Shown: in pieces, positions 18,562 to 27,038 of the stretch | Layout of the letters: each line of letters begins with the position of its first letter | How positions within the stretch are numbered: position 1 is the stretch's first letter | Assembly (NCBI RefSeq): GCF_029081005.1 | Contig: NZ_JAJQTQ010000012.1 | Coordinates: forward strand, 1-64,000 | From: Halomonas elongata | GTDB lineage: Bacteria; Pseudomonadota; Gammaproteobacteria; Pseudomonadales; Halomonadaceae | Length of the DNA stretch: 64,000 bases | Direction: 5' to 3' | Made by a program: the position numbers and the translations under genes | The notes under the pieces: generated by a model | The model's database searches: none | The model's input: the letters and a program-made list of their open reading frames with translations, nothing else | Told to the model about the DNA's origin: nothing

Positions 18562-20196
18562 TCAGTGCCGATCCGGCTCGAAGCGGGGCGGCGTCTCGAA
18601 GGTATGCAGCGGCGCCGGGCTCGGGACCGTCCACTCGAGATCCTCGGCACCGTCCCAGGCCTTGGCCGGCGCTTTCTCGCCACCGCGCACGCAGAGCACC
18701 ACCACCGCCACGAAGAGCAACTGCGAGATCCCGAACATGAAGGCCCCGATACTGGTAATCATGTTGAAGTCGGCAAACTGCAGGGCATAGTCCGGGATCC
18801 GCCTCGGCATGCCGGCAAGCCCGGCGAAGTGCATGGGGAAGAAGGTCAGGTTCACGCCGATCACCGACAGCCAGAAGTGCCACTGCGACAGGCGCGTATG
18901 GGGATAGTGACCGGTCCACTTGGGCAACCAGTAATAGACCCCCGCCATGATGGCGAACACTGCCCCGGGCACCAGCACATAGTGGAAATGCGCGACCACG
19001 AAATAGGTATCGTGATACTGGAAGTCGGCCGGCGAGATGGCCAGCATCAGCCCCGAAAAGCCACCGATGGTGAACAGCACCACGAAGGCCAGGGCAAACA
19101 GCATCGGCGGTTCGAAGGTCAGGGAACCTCGAAACAGGGTAGTGATCCAGTTGAACACCTTCACCCCGGTAGGCACGGCGATCAGCATGGTGCTGTACAT
19201 GAAGAACAGCTCCGCCACCAGAGGCAGGCCCACGACGAACATGTGATGAGCCCAGACCAGGAAAGAGAGAATCGCGATGGACGCCGTGGCATAGACCATG
19301 GAGGCATAGCCGAACAGGCGCTTGCGGGCGAAGGTCGGGATGATCACCGAGACGATGCCGAAGGCCGGCAGGATCATGATGTAGACCTCCGGGTGTCCGA
19401 AGAACCAGAACAGATGCTGGAAGAGCACCGGGTCCCCCCCACCGGCGGCATTGAAGAAACTGGTGCCGAAATTGATGTCCAGCAACATCATGGTGATCAC
19501 CCCGGCCAGTACCGGCATCACGGCGATCAACAGGAAGGCGGTGATCAACCAGGTCCATACGAACAACGACATGTCCATCATGCGCATGCCTGGCGTCCGC
19601 AGATTGAGAATGGTCGCGATGATATTGATGGCACCAAGGATCGAACTGATGCCTGCCAGGTGCAGCGAGAAGATGAAGAAGGTCGTGGACGGCGGCGCAT
19701 AGGTGGTCGAGAGCGGCGCATAGAAGGTCCAGCCGAAATCGGGCGCCCCGCCCGGCATTACCAGGGTGGAAAGCAGCAACGCAAAGGCCACCGGCAGCAG
19801 CCAGAAGCTGAAGTTGTTGAGACGCGGCAATGCCATGTCGGGGGCGCCGATCTGCAATGGCACCATCCAGTTCGCCAACCCGACGAACGCCGGCATGACC
19901 GCGCCGAACACCATGATCAGGCCATGCATGGTGGTCATCTGATTGAAGAACTCCGGCTGCACCAGCTGCAGGCCGGGCTGAAACAACTCCGCCCGGACCA
20001 CCATGGCAAAGATGCCACCGATGAAGAACATGCTCAGCGAGAAGATCAGATACAGGGAACCGATCTCCTTGTGATTGGTGGTCAGCAACCAGCGCTTCAG
20101 GCCTCGCGGCCCGTGATGGTGCTCGTCCGCCGCCATGCCGCCGGCATCGGCCTGACTATGCTGGGCGGTGGGTCTGGGAGGCAGGTGCGAAGCCAT
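18562..20196 (-). CDS. coxA: Cytochrome c oxidase subunit I (aa3 type)
   Basis: A 544-residue heme-copper oxidase core with 12 helices. [20 protein letters not shown] contains the CuB-ligand His with the cross-linked His-Pro-Glu-Val-Tyr, so it is an A-type oxidase. WAHHMFVVG holds the other CuB ligands. [12 protein letters not shown] carries the K-channel lysine. [13 protein letters not shown] holds the histidine pair for heme a3 and heme a. The N-terminal [14 protein letters not shown] is standard, preceded by a His-rich cytoplasmic tail. It reduces oxygen to water while pumping protons. Confidence 0.98.
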   Translation of the reverse strand: MASHLPPRPTAQHSQADAGGMAADEHHHGPRGLKRWLLTTNHKEIGSLYLIFSLSMFFIGGIFAMVVRAELFQPGLQLVQPEFFNQMTTMHGLIMVFGAVMPAFVGLANWMVPLQIGAPDMALPRLNNFSFWLLPVAFALLLSTLVMPGGAPDFGWTFYAPLSTTYAPPSTTFFIFSLHLAGISSILGAINIIATILNLRTPGMRMMDMSLFVWTWLITAFLLIAVMPVLAGVITMMLLDINFGTSFFNAAGGGDPVLFQHLFWFFGHPEVYIMILPAFGIVSVIIPTFARKRLFGYASMVYATASIAILSFLVWAHHMFVVGLPLVAELFFMYSTMLIAVPTGVKVFNWITTLFRGSLTFEPPMLFALAFVVLFTIGGFSGLMLAISPADFQYHDTYFVVAHFHYVLVPGAVFAIMAGVYYWLPKWTGHYPHTRLSQWHFWLSVIGVNLTFFPMHFAGLAGMPRRIPDYALQFADFNMITSIGAFMFGISQLLFVAVVVLCVRGGEKAPAKAWDGAEDLEWTVPSPAPLHTFETPPRFEPDRH

Positions 20197-20239
20197 GGTC
20201 TATCCCCCTCGGTATCCGTCATCGAGAAAAGCGTGCGCC

Positions 20240-21361
20240 CTATTGTTCGTCGAGCAGCTCGGCAATATCCGCCGGCTGTATGGCCTCGCCGGTTTCATTG
20301 CCCCAGGCATTACGCTCATAGGTAATCACCGCGGCCAGCTCCACCGCGTTCAGGGTGCTGCGGAAGGCCGGCATCGCCGACCCGGACACACCGTTGACCA
20401 CGGTGTCAATGTGGTAGTCCGGATCCTCCAGCATTGCCTGATTACCGGCCAGTGCCGGGAAGGCCGGCGGGCTTCCGGAGCCGTCGGGCTGGTGACAGGA
20501 GGCACAGATCGTGCCATAGACCTGCTCGCCCCGTTCCATCAACTCATCCAGTTCCCACTCGCGATCCACACCCAGTTCGGCCTGAGCGGCGGCCTCCTTG
20601 CGCTCGGCCAGCCATTCGTCGAAACGCTCGGGCTCTACCGCCCTGACGACCACCGGCATGAAGGCGTGATCACGACCGCACAGCTCGGCACACTGGCCGC
20701 GATAGATCCCCGGCTCATTGATACGTACCCAATTCTCGTTGACGAAGCCCGGCACGGCATCCTGTTTGACGGCAAGGTCCGGTACCCACCAGGAATGGAT
20801 GACATCGTCCGACGTCATCAGCAGGCGTACCTTGCGATCCACCGGCAGCACGAGTGGCTCATCGACCTCGAGCAGATAGTTCTCGTCCTTCGCGCTCTCC
20901 CCGCTGACCTGGGAGCGAGATGTCGCCAGATTGGAGGTAAAGGCGACGTCCTCGCCGAGATAGGAATAACGCCAGCGCCATTGCTGGCCGGTGACCATGA
21001 CGTCCAGATCGGCCTCGGAGGCGTCATACATCGTCTTGAGCGTCGCGGTAGCGGGAATCGCCATGGCGACCAGGATCAGGATCGGAATCAGGGTCCAGAT
21101 GACTTCCACGGTGGTATGTTCGTGGAAGTTGGCAGCCTTGGCACCACGCGACCGGCGATAGCGAAACAGCGAATAGAACATCGCGCCGAAGACAACGACG
21201 CCGATGACGACACAGATCCAGAAGATCGTCATGTGCAAAGAATGAATCTCGCGACTGACATCGGTGACACCGACCGGCATGTTCCAGCCATTGGCCAGCA
21301 CACTTCCCGACAGCCCCGAGCAGGCGGCCAATCCCGCTGTCCACACTCGCCGCATGCGCAT
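20240..21361 (-). CDS. coxB: Cytochrome c oxidase subunit II with fused cytochrome c domain
   Basis: A 373-residue subunit made of a signal peptide, two helices (FWICVVIGVVVFGAMFYSLF and LIPILILVAMAIPATATL), a CuA domain and a C-terminal cytochrome c. The CuA ligands are visible in VIHSWWVP and GQCAELCGRDHAFM. The heme c motif CASCH lies near residue 283, with the distal Met probably in GSAMPAF. Electrons pass from heme c to CuA to subunit I. The fusion (caa3-like) is common in Pseudomonas and Halomonas relatives. It is the first oxidase gene and is preceded by AGGAGG. Confidence 0.97.
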   Translation of the reverse strand: MRMRRVWTAGLAACSGLSGSVLANGWNMPVGVTDVSREIHSLHMTIFWICVVIGVVVFGAMFYSLFRYRRSRGAKAANFHEHTTVEVIWTLIPILILVAMAIPATATLKTMYDASEADLDVMVTGQQWRWRYSYLGEDVAFTSNLATSRSQVSGESAKDENYLLEVDEPLVLPVDRKVRLLMTSDDVIHSWWVPDLAVKQDAVPGFVNENWVRINEPGIYRGQCAELCGRDHAFMPVVVRAVEPERFDEWLAERKEAAAQAELGVDREWELDELMERGEQVYGTICASCHQPDGSGSPPAFPALAGNQAMLEDPDYHIDTVVNGVSGSAMPAFRSTLNAVELAAVITYERNAWGNETGEAIQPADIAELLDEQ

Positions 21362-21493
21362 CGCCTCCTCTCGAACATTGTTGTTGTATTAGCCGCTACT
21401 TGATCGAGTATAGAAGAGCCTCGGCATTCGTCACGGACCGCTCTGCTGCGGGCTCATAAACGCGGCTCTCAACGATCTGACAACCGAGCGGCC

Positions 21494-21667
21494 CTATCGG
21501 GCGGCCAACGACGCCACCAGGGCGATCAACAGCACCAGTGCCAGGCCCATCAAGATGCCGGCGATGATGAAGTGCGAGGCCCGACCCCGCGAGAAGTCCT
21601 CGTGTCGGCGGCTCTCCTTCTGCACCCCGAAGAAGGCCGCCAGGACCGATTTGATCACTCGCCACAT
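21494..21667 (-). CDS. DUF2970 small membrane protein
   Basis: A 57-residue frame reads MWRVIKSVLAAFFGVQKESR and continues RHEDFSRGRASHFIIAGILM before a hydrophobic C-terminal helix. This is the DUF2970 pattern: an amphipathic start with the FFGVQ motif, a basic linker and one transmembrane segment. GGAGGTGGGCA lies immediately upstream of the ATG. It is upstream of coxB on the same strand and probably belongs to the oxidase cluster; its function is unknown. A longer frame overlapping it in another register lacks any family resemblance. Confidence 0.82.
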   Translation of the reverse strand: MWRVIKSVLAAFFGVQKESRRHEDFSRGRASHFIIAGILMGLALVLLIALVASLAAR

Positions 21668-21721
21668 TGCCCACCTCCATCGATGCGTACCGTTTCCTGA
21701 CTCTTGACCCCAAGCTTTTTT

Positions 21722-21850
21722 GTCTGAAAAGTCGGCGAGCGATGGTCAGACAAGGCAAAAATCGACGAAAAGACGGAGTTTACGCCGTGTAAATGAGTAT
21801 TTTGAGTCGATTTTTAACGCTGGATGAGCAAGCGCAGCCAGTTTTCAGAC
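21722..21850. repeat. 129-bp nested palindrome (dispersed repeat, copy A)
   Basis: Three pairs of inverted arms are nested round one centre: GTCTGAAAA (21722) with TTTTCAGAC (21842); AAAAATCGAC (21757) with GTCGATTTTT (21806); and TTTAC (21779) with GTAAA (21889 minus 100, i.e. 21789). The left half resembles segments near 37.84 kb and 25.0 kb. It lies in the 236-bp spacer between the DUF2970 gene and lrgB and could also act as a terminator. Confidence 0.75.
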
Positions 21851-21904
21851 AAAGCGTAGACCATCCGGGCATCGCTGTACCCGATGATGGCAACGCGAAA
21901 CACA

Positions 21905-22636
21905 TCAGTTCAGGCCAAGGAGTCGCGTGATCAACGGCAGGAGAAAGGCGGTCAGCAGGCCGGTCAGCCCCATCGAAAGACCCGAGAAGGCGCCCGCCAC
22001 CGCCCCCAGACGGGCAAAGGAATGAGCCGTTCCGAAACCATGGGCCGACAAGCCCATGGTGAAACCCTGCACCGCCGGGTCGGTGATCCTCAGTAGACGA
22101 AAGATCCCCGGTCCGAGGGCGCAACCGATGGACCCCGTCAGCAATACCAGTCCCGCCGCCAGCGACGGTATTCCCCCGATCTGCTCGGCGATCCCCATGG
22201 CGATGGGGGACGTGACAGAACGTGGCGCCAATGACAGCAAGGTTTCGTGTCGAACGCCGAACAGCATCGCCAGACCGATGGTGCTGGCCACCGCCGTCAC
22301 GATACCCGCGACACAGGCCAGCAGCAGCGGCCCCAACAGGCGTCGGACACGCTCGCGGTGATCGTAGAGAGGGATCGCCAGAGCCACCGTGGCCGGCCCC
22401 AGCAGGAAGTGGATGAATTGAGCCCCCTCGAAATAGGTGGCGTAATCCATGTCGACCAGCAGCAGGAAACCGATCAGGATCGCGATGGACAAGGTGACCG
22501 GATGCAGCAAGGGCGTCCCGCCCAGCGCACGATTGAGACGTACTGCCACCATGAACGCCAGCAGCGTCACCAATAACGACAGCAGCGGGTTGCCGGAAAG
22601 ATAGACCCACAGCTGATCCAGGGCCGCCACATTCAT
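21905..22636 (-). CDS. LrgB/CidB family membrane protein
   Basis: A 243-residue polytopic protein with eight or so helices. The LrgB signatures include LLGPATVALAIPLYDHRERV, APRSVTSPIAMGIAEQIGG and TMGLSAHGFGTAHSF. It pairs with the LrgA-like protein encoded upstream and overlaps it by four bases. LrgAB/CidAB proteins were first tied to control of murein hydrolases, and several homologues act as metabolite (for example pyruvate or glycolate) transporters. Which role applies here cannot be said. Confidence 0.92.
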   Translation of the reverse strand: MNVAALDQLWVYLSGNPLLSLLVTLLAFMVAVRLNRALGGTPLLHPVTLSIAILIGFLLLVDMDYATYFEGAQFIHFLLGPATVALAIPLYDHRERVRRLLGPLLLACVAGIVTAVASTIGLAMLFGVRHETLLSLAPRSVTSPIAMGIAEQIGGIPSLAAGLVLLTGSIGCALGPGIFRLLRITDPAVQGFTMGLSAHGFGTAHSFARLGAVAGAFSGLSMGLTGLLTAFLLPLITRLLGLN

Positions 22637-23007
22637 GCTCTCCCCTCCTCGCTACCTTCACGCCTGCCCCGGCGCTGCAGTCGCGACAACACCCAGGCGG
22701 TCACCGCCAGGGTAACGGCCGTGGACCCCACCAGCGTCACCACGATCGGCAGCAGGTCGGCCCCGATCAAGGTGCCATGCACCATCAGTCCGACACCCGC
22801 CGGCACGAACAGCAATGTCAGGTAACGCAGCAGACCTTCACCGGTCACCCTGAGACTCGACGGCACCTTGCCCCTCGCCATCAAGGCCGCAAGCAGAATC
22901 ACCATGCCGATCACCGGCCCGGGTACCGACAACGCCAGCCCCCGTGTCACCAGTTCCCCCAGCATCTGGCATGCCAGCAGCATGCTCATCCCCATGATCA
23001 ATGGCAT
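22633..23007 (-). CDS. LrgA/CidA family membrane protein
   Basis: A 124-residue, four-helix protein with the CidA/LrgA signatures LALSVPGPVIGMVILLAAL and YLTLLFVPAGVGLMVHG. It is thought to work with LrgB as a two-component membrane system. ATG 23007 is preferred because GGGAGG sits five bases upstream and the N-terminal length then matches the family; ATG 23025 is the alternative and adds six residues. No LytTR or LysR regulator lies next to the pair. Confidence 0.9.
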   Translation of the reverse strand: MPLIMGMSMLLACQMLGELVTRGLALSVPGPVIGMVILLAALMARGKVPSSLRVTGEGLLRYLTLLFVPAGVGLMVHGTLIGADLLPIVVTLVGSTAVTLAVTAWVLSRLQRRGRREGSEEGRA

Positions 23008-23123
23008 CCTCGCCTCCCGACTCATCGCCTCGTTCCACAATGAGGTATTGTGGCAAAGCCATGCAGCCGGACACCATCCTGGCGCCATTGGCCAAGCAAT
23101 TGAAACAAAAGCGCAAAAGGGGC

Positions 23124-23152
23124 TTTTCATTTGGTCATGAACGCGCTAGTAT
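23124..23152 (+). promoter_or_regulatory. Probable promoter of tRNA-Pro
   Basis: TTTTCA (-35, 4 of 6 matches) and TAGTAT (-10, 4 of 6 matches) are 17 bp apart, about 55 bp upstream of the mature tRNA. A GC-rich stretch (ACGCCTCG) follows, as in stringently controlled stable-RNA promoters. Confidence 0.5.
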
Positions 23153-23206
23153 ACGCCTCGTTCTCGGGGAGGCCTCAGGCACCAAGGGTCGATCGAGGAA
23201 TGAAAT

Positions 23207-23283
23207 CGGAGCGTGGCGCAGCTTGGTAGCGCGTTGCAATGGGGTTGCAAAGGTCGCTGGTTCGAATCCAGTCGCTCCGACCA
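23207..23283 (+). tRNA. tRNA-Pro (anticodon GGG)
   Basis: A 77-base tRNA gene. The acceptor stem is CGGAGCG with CGCTCCG, the D-loop region GCGCAGCTTGGTAGCGC, the anticodon stem TTGCA with TGCAA around loop ATGGGGT, giving anticodon GGG. The T-loop is TTCGAAT, and CCA is encoded. It reads CCC and CCT proline codons. No integrase or duplicated 3' end is nearby, so it is not marking an integrated element here. Confidence 0.97.
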
Positions 23284-23294
23284 GAATATCATGT

Positions 23295-23332
23295 AAAACC
23301 GCCACTCACGGGTCATGCCGAGTGGCGGTTTT
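23295..23332 (+). terminator. Terminator after tRNA-Pro
   Basis: A perfect 13-bp inverted repeat, AAAACCGCCACTC with GAGTGGCGGTTTT, and a 12-base loop, begins 12 bp after the tRNA. The T run is part of the 3' arm, and by symmetry it can act in both directions. Confidence 0.8.
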
Positions 23333-23518
23333 GCGTTGGACGAGAGCTTCTCCCCGATGATGGCCCTGTGCAGACCCTGCCGAGCACCCGCATCATCACC
23401 AATACCCTGAAACGGCATCGGCTTGCCCCATATATGTCCCATGTGCCTCAGTGTTATACTGAATTCAGGAGACTGTCGGGGTCTTCGATAGCCTCCTGAA
23501 CCCGGCAGGAGCCCGCAG

Positions 23519-24532
23519 ATGGGAACCCCAGGACACGATCTCGCCAGCGAACCGCGCGCCCTCATGCGCGCCCTGGGAGACTACCGCACGCCACGCATCA
23601 CGCGCAGCATCATCGAACTGCTGGTCACGCTGATTCCTTTCGCCCTGCTCTGGATCCTCTCCTGGGCGGCACTGAACGCCGGCTACTGGTTCGGCCTGAT
23701 GCTCACCCTGCCCGCCGCGGGCTTTCTCGTACGCCTGTTCATGATCCAGCATGACTGCAGCCATGGCGCCTTCTTTCCCTCGAGGCGTGCCAATGACTGG
23801 GTCGGACGGGCGATCGGCGTGCTGACCTTGACGCCCTTCGACTTCTGGCGCCATGCCCACAGGCACCATCATGCCCATTCCGGCAACCTCGACCGTCCGC
23901 GTATCGGTGGCATCGACACCCTGACGGTAGAGGAATTCCGCGCCCTGCCGCGCAACAAGAGGCTGCGTTACCGGCTCTATCGTCACCCCTTCGTCCTCTT
24001 CGCCCTCGGCCCTGCGTATTTGTTTCTGCTGGACAATCGGTTGCCGGTGGGCTTCATGCGCGCAGGCTGGATGCCTTGGCTGAGCACCATGGCGACCAAT
24101 GCGGCAATCCTGGTCCTTGTCGCCGCCATGATGTGGCTGGTGGGCATCGGCCCCTTCCTGCTCGTGCAGCTGCCGATCACGCTGATCGCCGGCACGATCG
24201 GGGTCTGGCTCTTCTATGTCCAGCACCAGTTCGAGGATACCTTCTGGGAGCACGACCCCGACTGGACTTTCCAGGAGGCGGCACTGCACGGTAGTTCACA
24301 CTATGACCTGCCCGGCATCTTGCGCTGGTTCACCGCCAACATCGGGGTGCACCATGTCCATCACCTATGCACCCGCATCCCCTTCTACCGCCTGCCGGAT
24401 GTGCTGCGCGACCATCCCGAACTCCGGGGTATCGGCCGTCTTACCCTATGGCAGAGCCTTGCCTCCGTGCGCCTGGCCCTGTGGGACGAGGAGAAGCACC
24501 GATTGGTGAGTTTCAGGGAGGCGAATGTCTGA
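23519..24532 (+). CDS. Membrane fatty acid desaturase
   Basis: A 337-residue di-iron desaturase with the three histidine boxes: HDCSH (about residue 78), HRHHH (about 116) and HHVHH (about 282), plus about four to six transmembrane helices. These enzymes insert a double bond into membrane acyl chains, using oxygen and an electron donor, and often respond to cold or salt. The layout fits the omega-6/omega-3 (DesA/FAD2-like) branch. ATG 23519 is preceded by CAGGAG. It lies alone downstream of the tRNA terminator. The exact bond position is unknown. Confidence 0.88.
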   Translation: MGTPGHDLASEPRALMRALGDYRTPRITRSIIELLVTLIPFALLWILSWAALNAGYWFGLMLTLPAAGFLVRLFMIQHDCSHGAFFPSRRANDWVGRAIGVLTLTPFDFWRHAHRHHHAHSGNLDRPRIGGIDTLTVEEFRALPRNKRLRYRLYRHPFVLFALGPAYLFLLDNRLPVGFMRAGWMPWLSTMATNAAILVLVAAMMWLVGIGPFLLVQLPITLIAGTIGVWLFYVQHQFEDTFWEHDPDWTFQEAALHGSSHYDLPGILRWFTANIGVHHVHHLCTRIPFYRLPDVLRDHPELRGIGRLTLWQSLASVRLALWDEEKHRLVSFREANV

Positions 24533-24574
24533 GAAGATGGCAGGCGATACACGCGAACCCGAGAGCGACGCAAT

Positions 24575-24596
24575 GCTATACTGGGTATACATATAG
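24575..24596. promoter_or_regulatory. AT-rich palindrome upstream of a small gene
   Basis: TATAC-TGG-GTATA (24577-24589) is a perfect inverted repeat within a short AT-rich stretch in GC-rich DNA. It lies about 90 bp upstream of the 73-codon gene and could be its promoter or operator. No matching regulator is adjacent. Confidence 0.35.
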
Positions 24597-24676
24597 GAAA
24601 AGTCCATGAGCGGCTGCTCAGCGCGCCATGTACCATGGCAGCGAGTATTTCATTTTCGTTGGTACAGGTGGCACCC

Positions 24677-24898
24677 ATGCAAGATATACACCGCCTCGAG
24701 GTTGGCATGACCACGCAGATCGGCACGCATCAGATCGAGAAGCCTGAAGTCGGCAAGGAATACGTGCGAGGGTTCGATTCAAACACCTGGCTTCTGTTCA
24801 CCGAAGACCTGGCCGAGGATCGCCCGGTTGTTGTCCGCATCGATAGCATCGAGGACGGGGTGTGCCACTGCACGGTCACAAGAAAACTGACCGACTGA
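24677..24898 (+). CDS. Small hypothetical protein
   Basis: A 73-residue protein starting MQDIHRLEVGMTTQIGTHQ. It is polar and acidic, has no signal or membrane segment, and ends in beta-rich RPVVVRIDSIEDGVCHCTVT with a C-x-C pair. The methionine at 24677 is preferred, preceded by GGTGG; a frame from 24635 adds 14 hydrophobic residues without a good ribosome site. I do not recognise the family. It may be a genuine orphan or lineage-specific gene. Confidence 0.5.
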   Translation: MQDIHRLEVGMTTQIGTHQIEKPEVGKEYVRGFDSNTWLLFTEDLAEDRPVVVRIDSIEDGVCHCTVTRKLTD

Positions 24899-24994
24899 AT
24901 GAAGGCCATCCATTCAGCACCTGTGGCGTTCAGAGTCCCCGAGAACGTTTCCAGAAACACCGGTGGCCGTGCACGATGACGACATTTTCATCGC

Positions 24995-25100
24995 CAGGCA
25001 CTACCCGAAAAGCCGACGGACGAAGACCAGGGCCCGCCCCCGGCGGGCCAACACCATCCCCGCATCCATGTAGGCCGCAAGGCAAGGCGAAAACCGGCGC
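24995..25100. repeat. Composite dispersed repeat, copy B
   Basis: The segment runs from CGAAAAGCCGACGGACGA through ACCAGGGCCCGC, CGGCGGGCCAAC and TCCATGTAGG to CAAGGCAAGGCGAAAA. The same ordered blocks, with a few changes, make up the spacer at 37.84-37.94 kb. It occupies part of the convergent spacer between the 73-codon gene and the metallopeptidase gene. Confidence 0.7.
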
Positions 25101-25122
25101 CGAGTGCAGGCAGTTTCAGGGG

Positions 25123-26088
25123 TTAACGCCCCTGCGCACCTCGTCGCAACCAGTCATGCACGAAGGCGAGTTTACAGCGCGCGGCCTCCGACAGCACGAA
25201 GGGGTAGAGATCGGATAGCCCCATGGAGCGGTTGACATGATTGACGCCCACTGCGAGGGAAGTCGCCACATGGATCAGGCGCTCGGCATCCGGTTCCGAG
25301 TATGGGTCCCAGCCCGGGTTCGGCAGCTCAGGCAATGACAAGCCCGCGGCAACGAAGCTATCGGTAATATCGGTCAGATGCAGCAGATGCGCGGCGGTCT
25401 CGGCCCAGTCCTCATGCGGGTGCGCGGAAGCGTAGGCGGTCAGGAAGCGTTGTCTCCAATCGGGTGGAGGGCCGTCATGGTAGTAGCGCTGGAGCGCAAC
25501 GGGGTAATCCGCCCGCTCGTCGCCGAACATGACGCGGAAGGCATCGAGGAAATCGTCGCGCAGACTAAGTCTCCACCAGAGCATATGCGCTATCTCATGG
25601 CGCATATGTCCAATCATCGTGCGGTAGGGCTCGTCGAGCGCTTGGCGTCGAGTGGCGCGCAGGACCGGATCAGCCTCCGCCACGCTGATCGTCACCACAC
25701 CTTCGACATGCCCCATGAGCACGGGCGTCGGGCCCTCGGCAAGCAAGTGAAAGACGGGGCGCGCCCCCGGGTCCTCTGGCCGGAACCAGTGCCAGCGCCC
25801 CAGGTTGTCGAGCGCCCAACGCTTGGCAGCCTCAGTCTGTGCCCAGTTGGGGATAGCGCCGGGTATAGCGGTATCTGGAGCCAGCGCCGTCATGGCGCAG
25901 GATCGACAGAAGGCATCCTGAGCAGGCGCAATCCAGTTGCAACCGATGACATCCCTGTTGGCGCAGAAAGGCGGCATAGGCAGGAAGGCCCGTGCCTGGG
26001 GATCATAAGCAACGGGGGTGCCGTCGGCAGTGGCGAGGTTGTCGAACCAAAGTGATCCGGAACCGACTGGATTGGCAAAAACGCGCAT
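25123..26088 (-). CDS. Zinc-ribbon metallopeptidase-like protein
   Basis: A 321-residue protein matching the family of putative zinc-binding peptidases that combine zinc ribbons with an HExxH domain. The HExxH is GHMRHEIAHMLWW (His 164, Glu 165, His 168). One cysteine set remains (Cys 42, 50, 61 and 64). At the N terminus, where relatives have a CxxC ribbon, this protein reads MRVFANPVGSGSLWFDN with no cysteine, so the first ribbon seems lost while its fold-defining Leu/Phe/Asn persist. Substrate unknown. ATG 26088 is chosen from this alignment. Confidence 0.82.
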   Translation of the reverse strand: MRVFANPVGSGSLWFDNLATADGTPVAYDPQARAFLPMPPFCANRDVIGCNWIAPAQDAFCRSCAMTALAPDTAIPGAIPNWAQTEAAKRWALDNLGRWHWFRPEDPGARPVFHLLAEGPTPVLMGHVEGVVTISVAEADPVLRATRRQALDEPYRTMIGHMRHEIAHMLWWRLSLRDDFLDAFRVMFGDERADYPVALQRYYHDGPPPDWRQRFLTAYASAHPHEDWAETAAHLLHLTDITDSFVAAGLSLPELPNPGWDPYSEPDAERLIHVATSLAVGVNHVNRSMGLSDLYPFVLSEAARCKLAFVHDWLRRGAQGR

Positions 26089-26316
26089 ACCGTATGGAAC
26101 TCCGGAAGAACAGCAGGGCACAGGGCCCGAAAGTCATGAATTCATACTTCTCTTCTCCCGGACAGGTGTCAAATCATTTGGAACGCTGTCAGAGACCCTC
26201 TGATATGCCCCCCAACATTCGGCGCAGGCGCCAAGCTCCGATCAGGGCCTGGACGATGCAACACCCAATGCGGTGTACTTCGAGCAACGAATAGCAGGAC
26301 CATCAGGAGGACTGGC

Positions 26317-26877
26317 ATGAGCGACGAACAACCACCTGGGCAAGATCCAGGCTCCAGCACGCCACGCAGCCGGTTCGAGCAACGATTCGAATACGTCCTG
26401 TGGCAATCGCGGCTAATGGTACTACTGGCGGTGATCCCCGCATTGCTCGGTGCTCTGGTGCTGTTCCTTCTTGCCACTCTGGACATCATTTCACTAGTAC
26501 TCGAGACATGGCATCGCTACCTGGAAGGGGACCCCGATCTTCACAAGATCATCGTCACCGACATCGTTGTAGCCATCGATATTTACCTGATTGCACTGGT
26601 CTTGATGATCTTCGGGATAGGTGTCTACAAGCTCTTCGTATCACGCATAGAGCCTGTAGAAGAGCATGCGTTCACCCACCCGTTCAACGTTCAGTCGCTG
26701 GACCAGCTCAAGGACAAGATCGCTCGAGTCGTCATCCTGGCAGTGATCATCGAATTTTTTCGGGCCGTCGTGGAAATACAGTTCGACACCCCTCTGGATG
26801 CCATCTATCTCGCACTCTCCGTGCTCGCCCTGGCCATAGCACTTTACCTGATGGCCTTGGCGCACAAGATAGAATGA
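26317..26877 (+). CDS. YqhA family membrane protein (UPF0114)
   Basis: A 186-residue protein with a hydrophilic N-terminal tail (about 1-20) and four hydrophobic helices. FEYVLWQSRLMVLLAVIPAL opens the YqhA domain, and DIVVAIDIYLIALVLMIFGIGVYKLFVS and QLKDKIARVVILAVIIEFF are characteristic. The family is widespread in bacteria and its function is not established. ATG 26317 follows AGGAGGACTGGC. It lies alone between convergent or divergent neighbours. Confidence 0.88.
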   Translation: MSDEQPPGQDPGSSTPRSRFEQRFEYVLWQSRLMVLLAVIPALLGALVLFLLATLDIISLVLETWHRYLEGDPDLHKIIVTDIVVAIDIYLIALVLMIFGIGVYKLFVSRIEPVEEHAFTHPFNVQSLDQLKDKIARVVILAVIIEFFRAVVEIQFDTPLDAIYLALSVLALAIALYLMALAHKIE

Positions 26878-27038
26878 AACCAGCCTCACCGGTCATTAGC
26901 ACCTCCCCGCCGGGTCGATCCCGGCGGGCAGAAACCACGACCATGACCACCATGTATGATGGTGCCTGGCCTCCGAGAACCAGGCGCGCAGGTCGGCAAC
27001 GACCACCGGCCAGAGCAGCGATAGCGCAACGGCATGGT

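Noticed and set aside
18391..20325. Open frame of 644 codons on the plus strand opposite coxA
   Set aside because: It consists of H/Q/R/G-rich sequence antisense to coxA, which has every heme and copper ligand.
21396..21758. A 120-codon frame overlapping the DUF2970 gene
   Set aside because: It reads G/R/P-rich sequence in another register, has no ribosome site, and runs into the 129-bp palindrome; DUF2970 explains the DNA better.
23207..23283. tRNA-Pro as an attachment site for an integrated element
   Set aside because: No integrase, no duplicated 3' tRNA end and no phage or island genes follow; a terminator and an ordinary desaturase gene come next.
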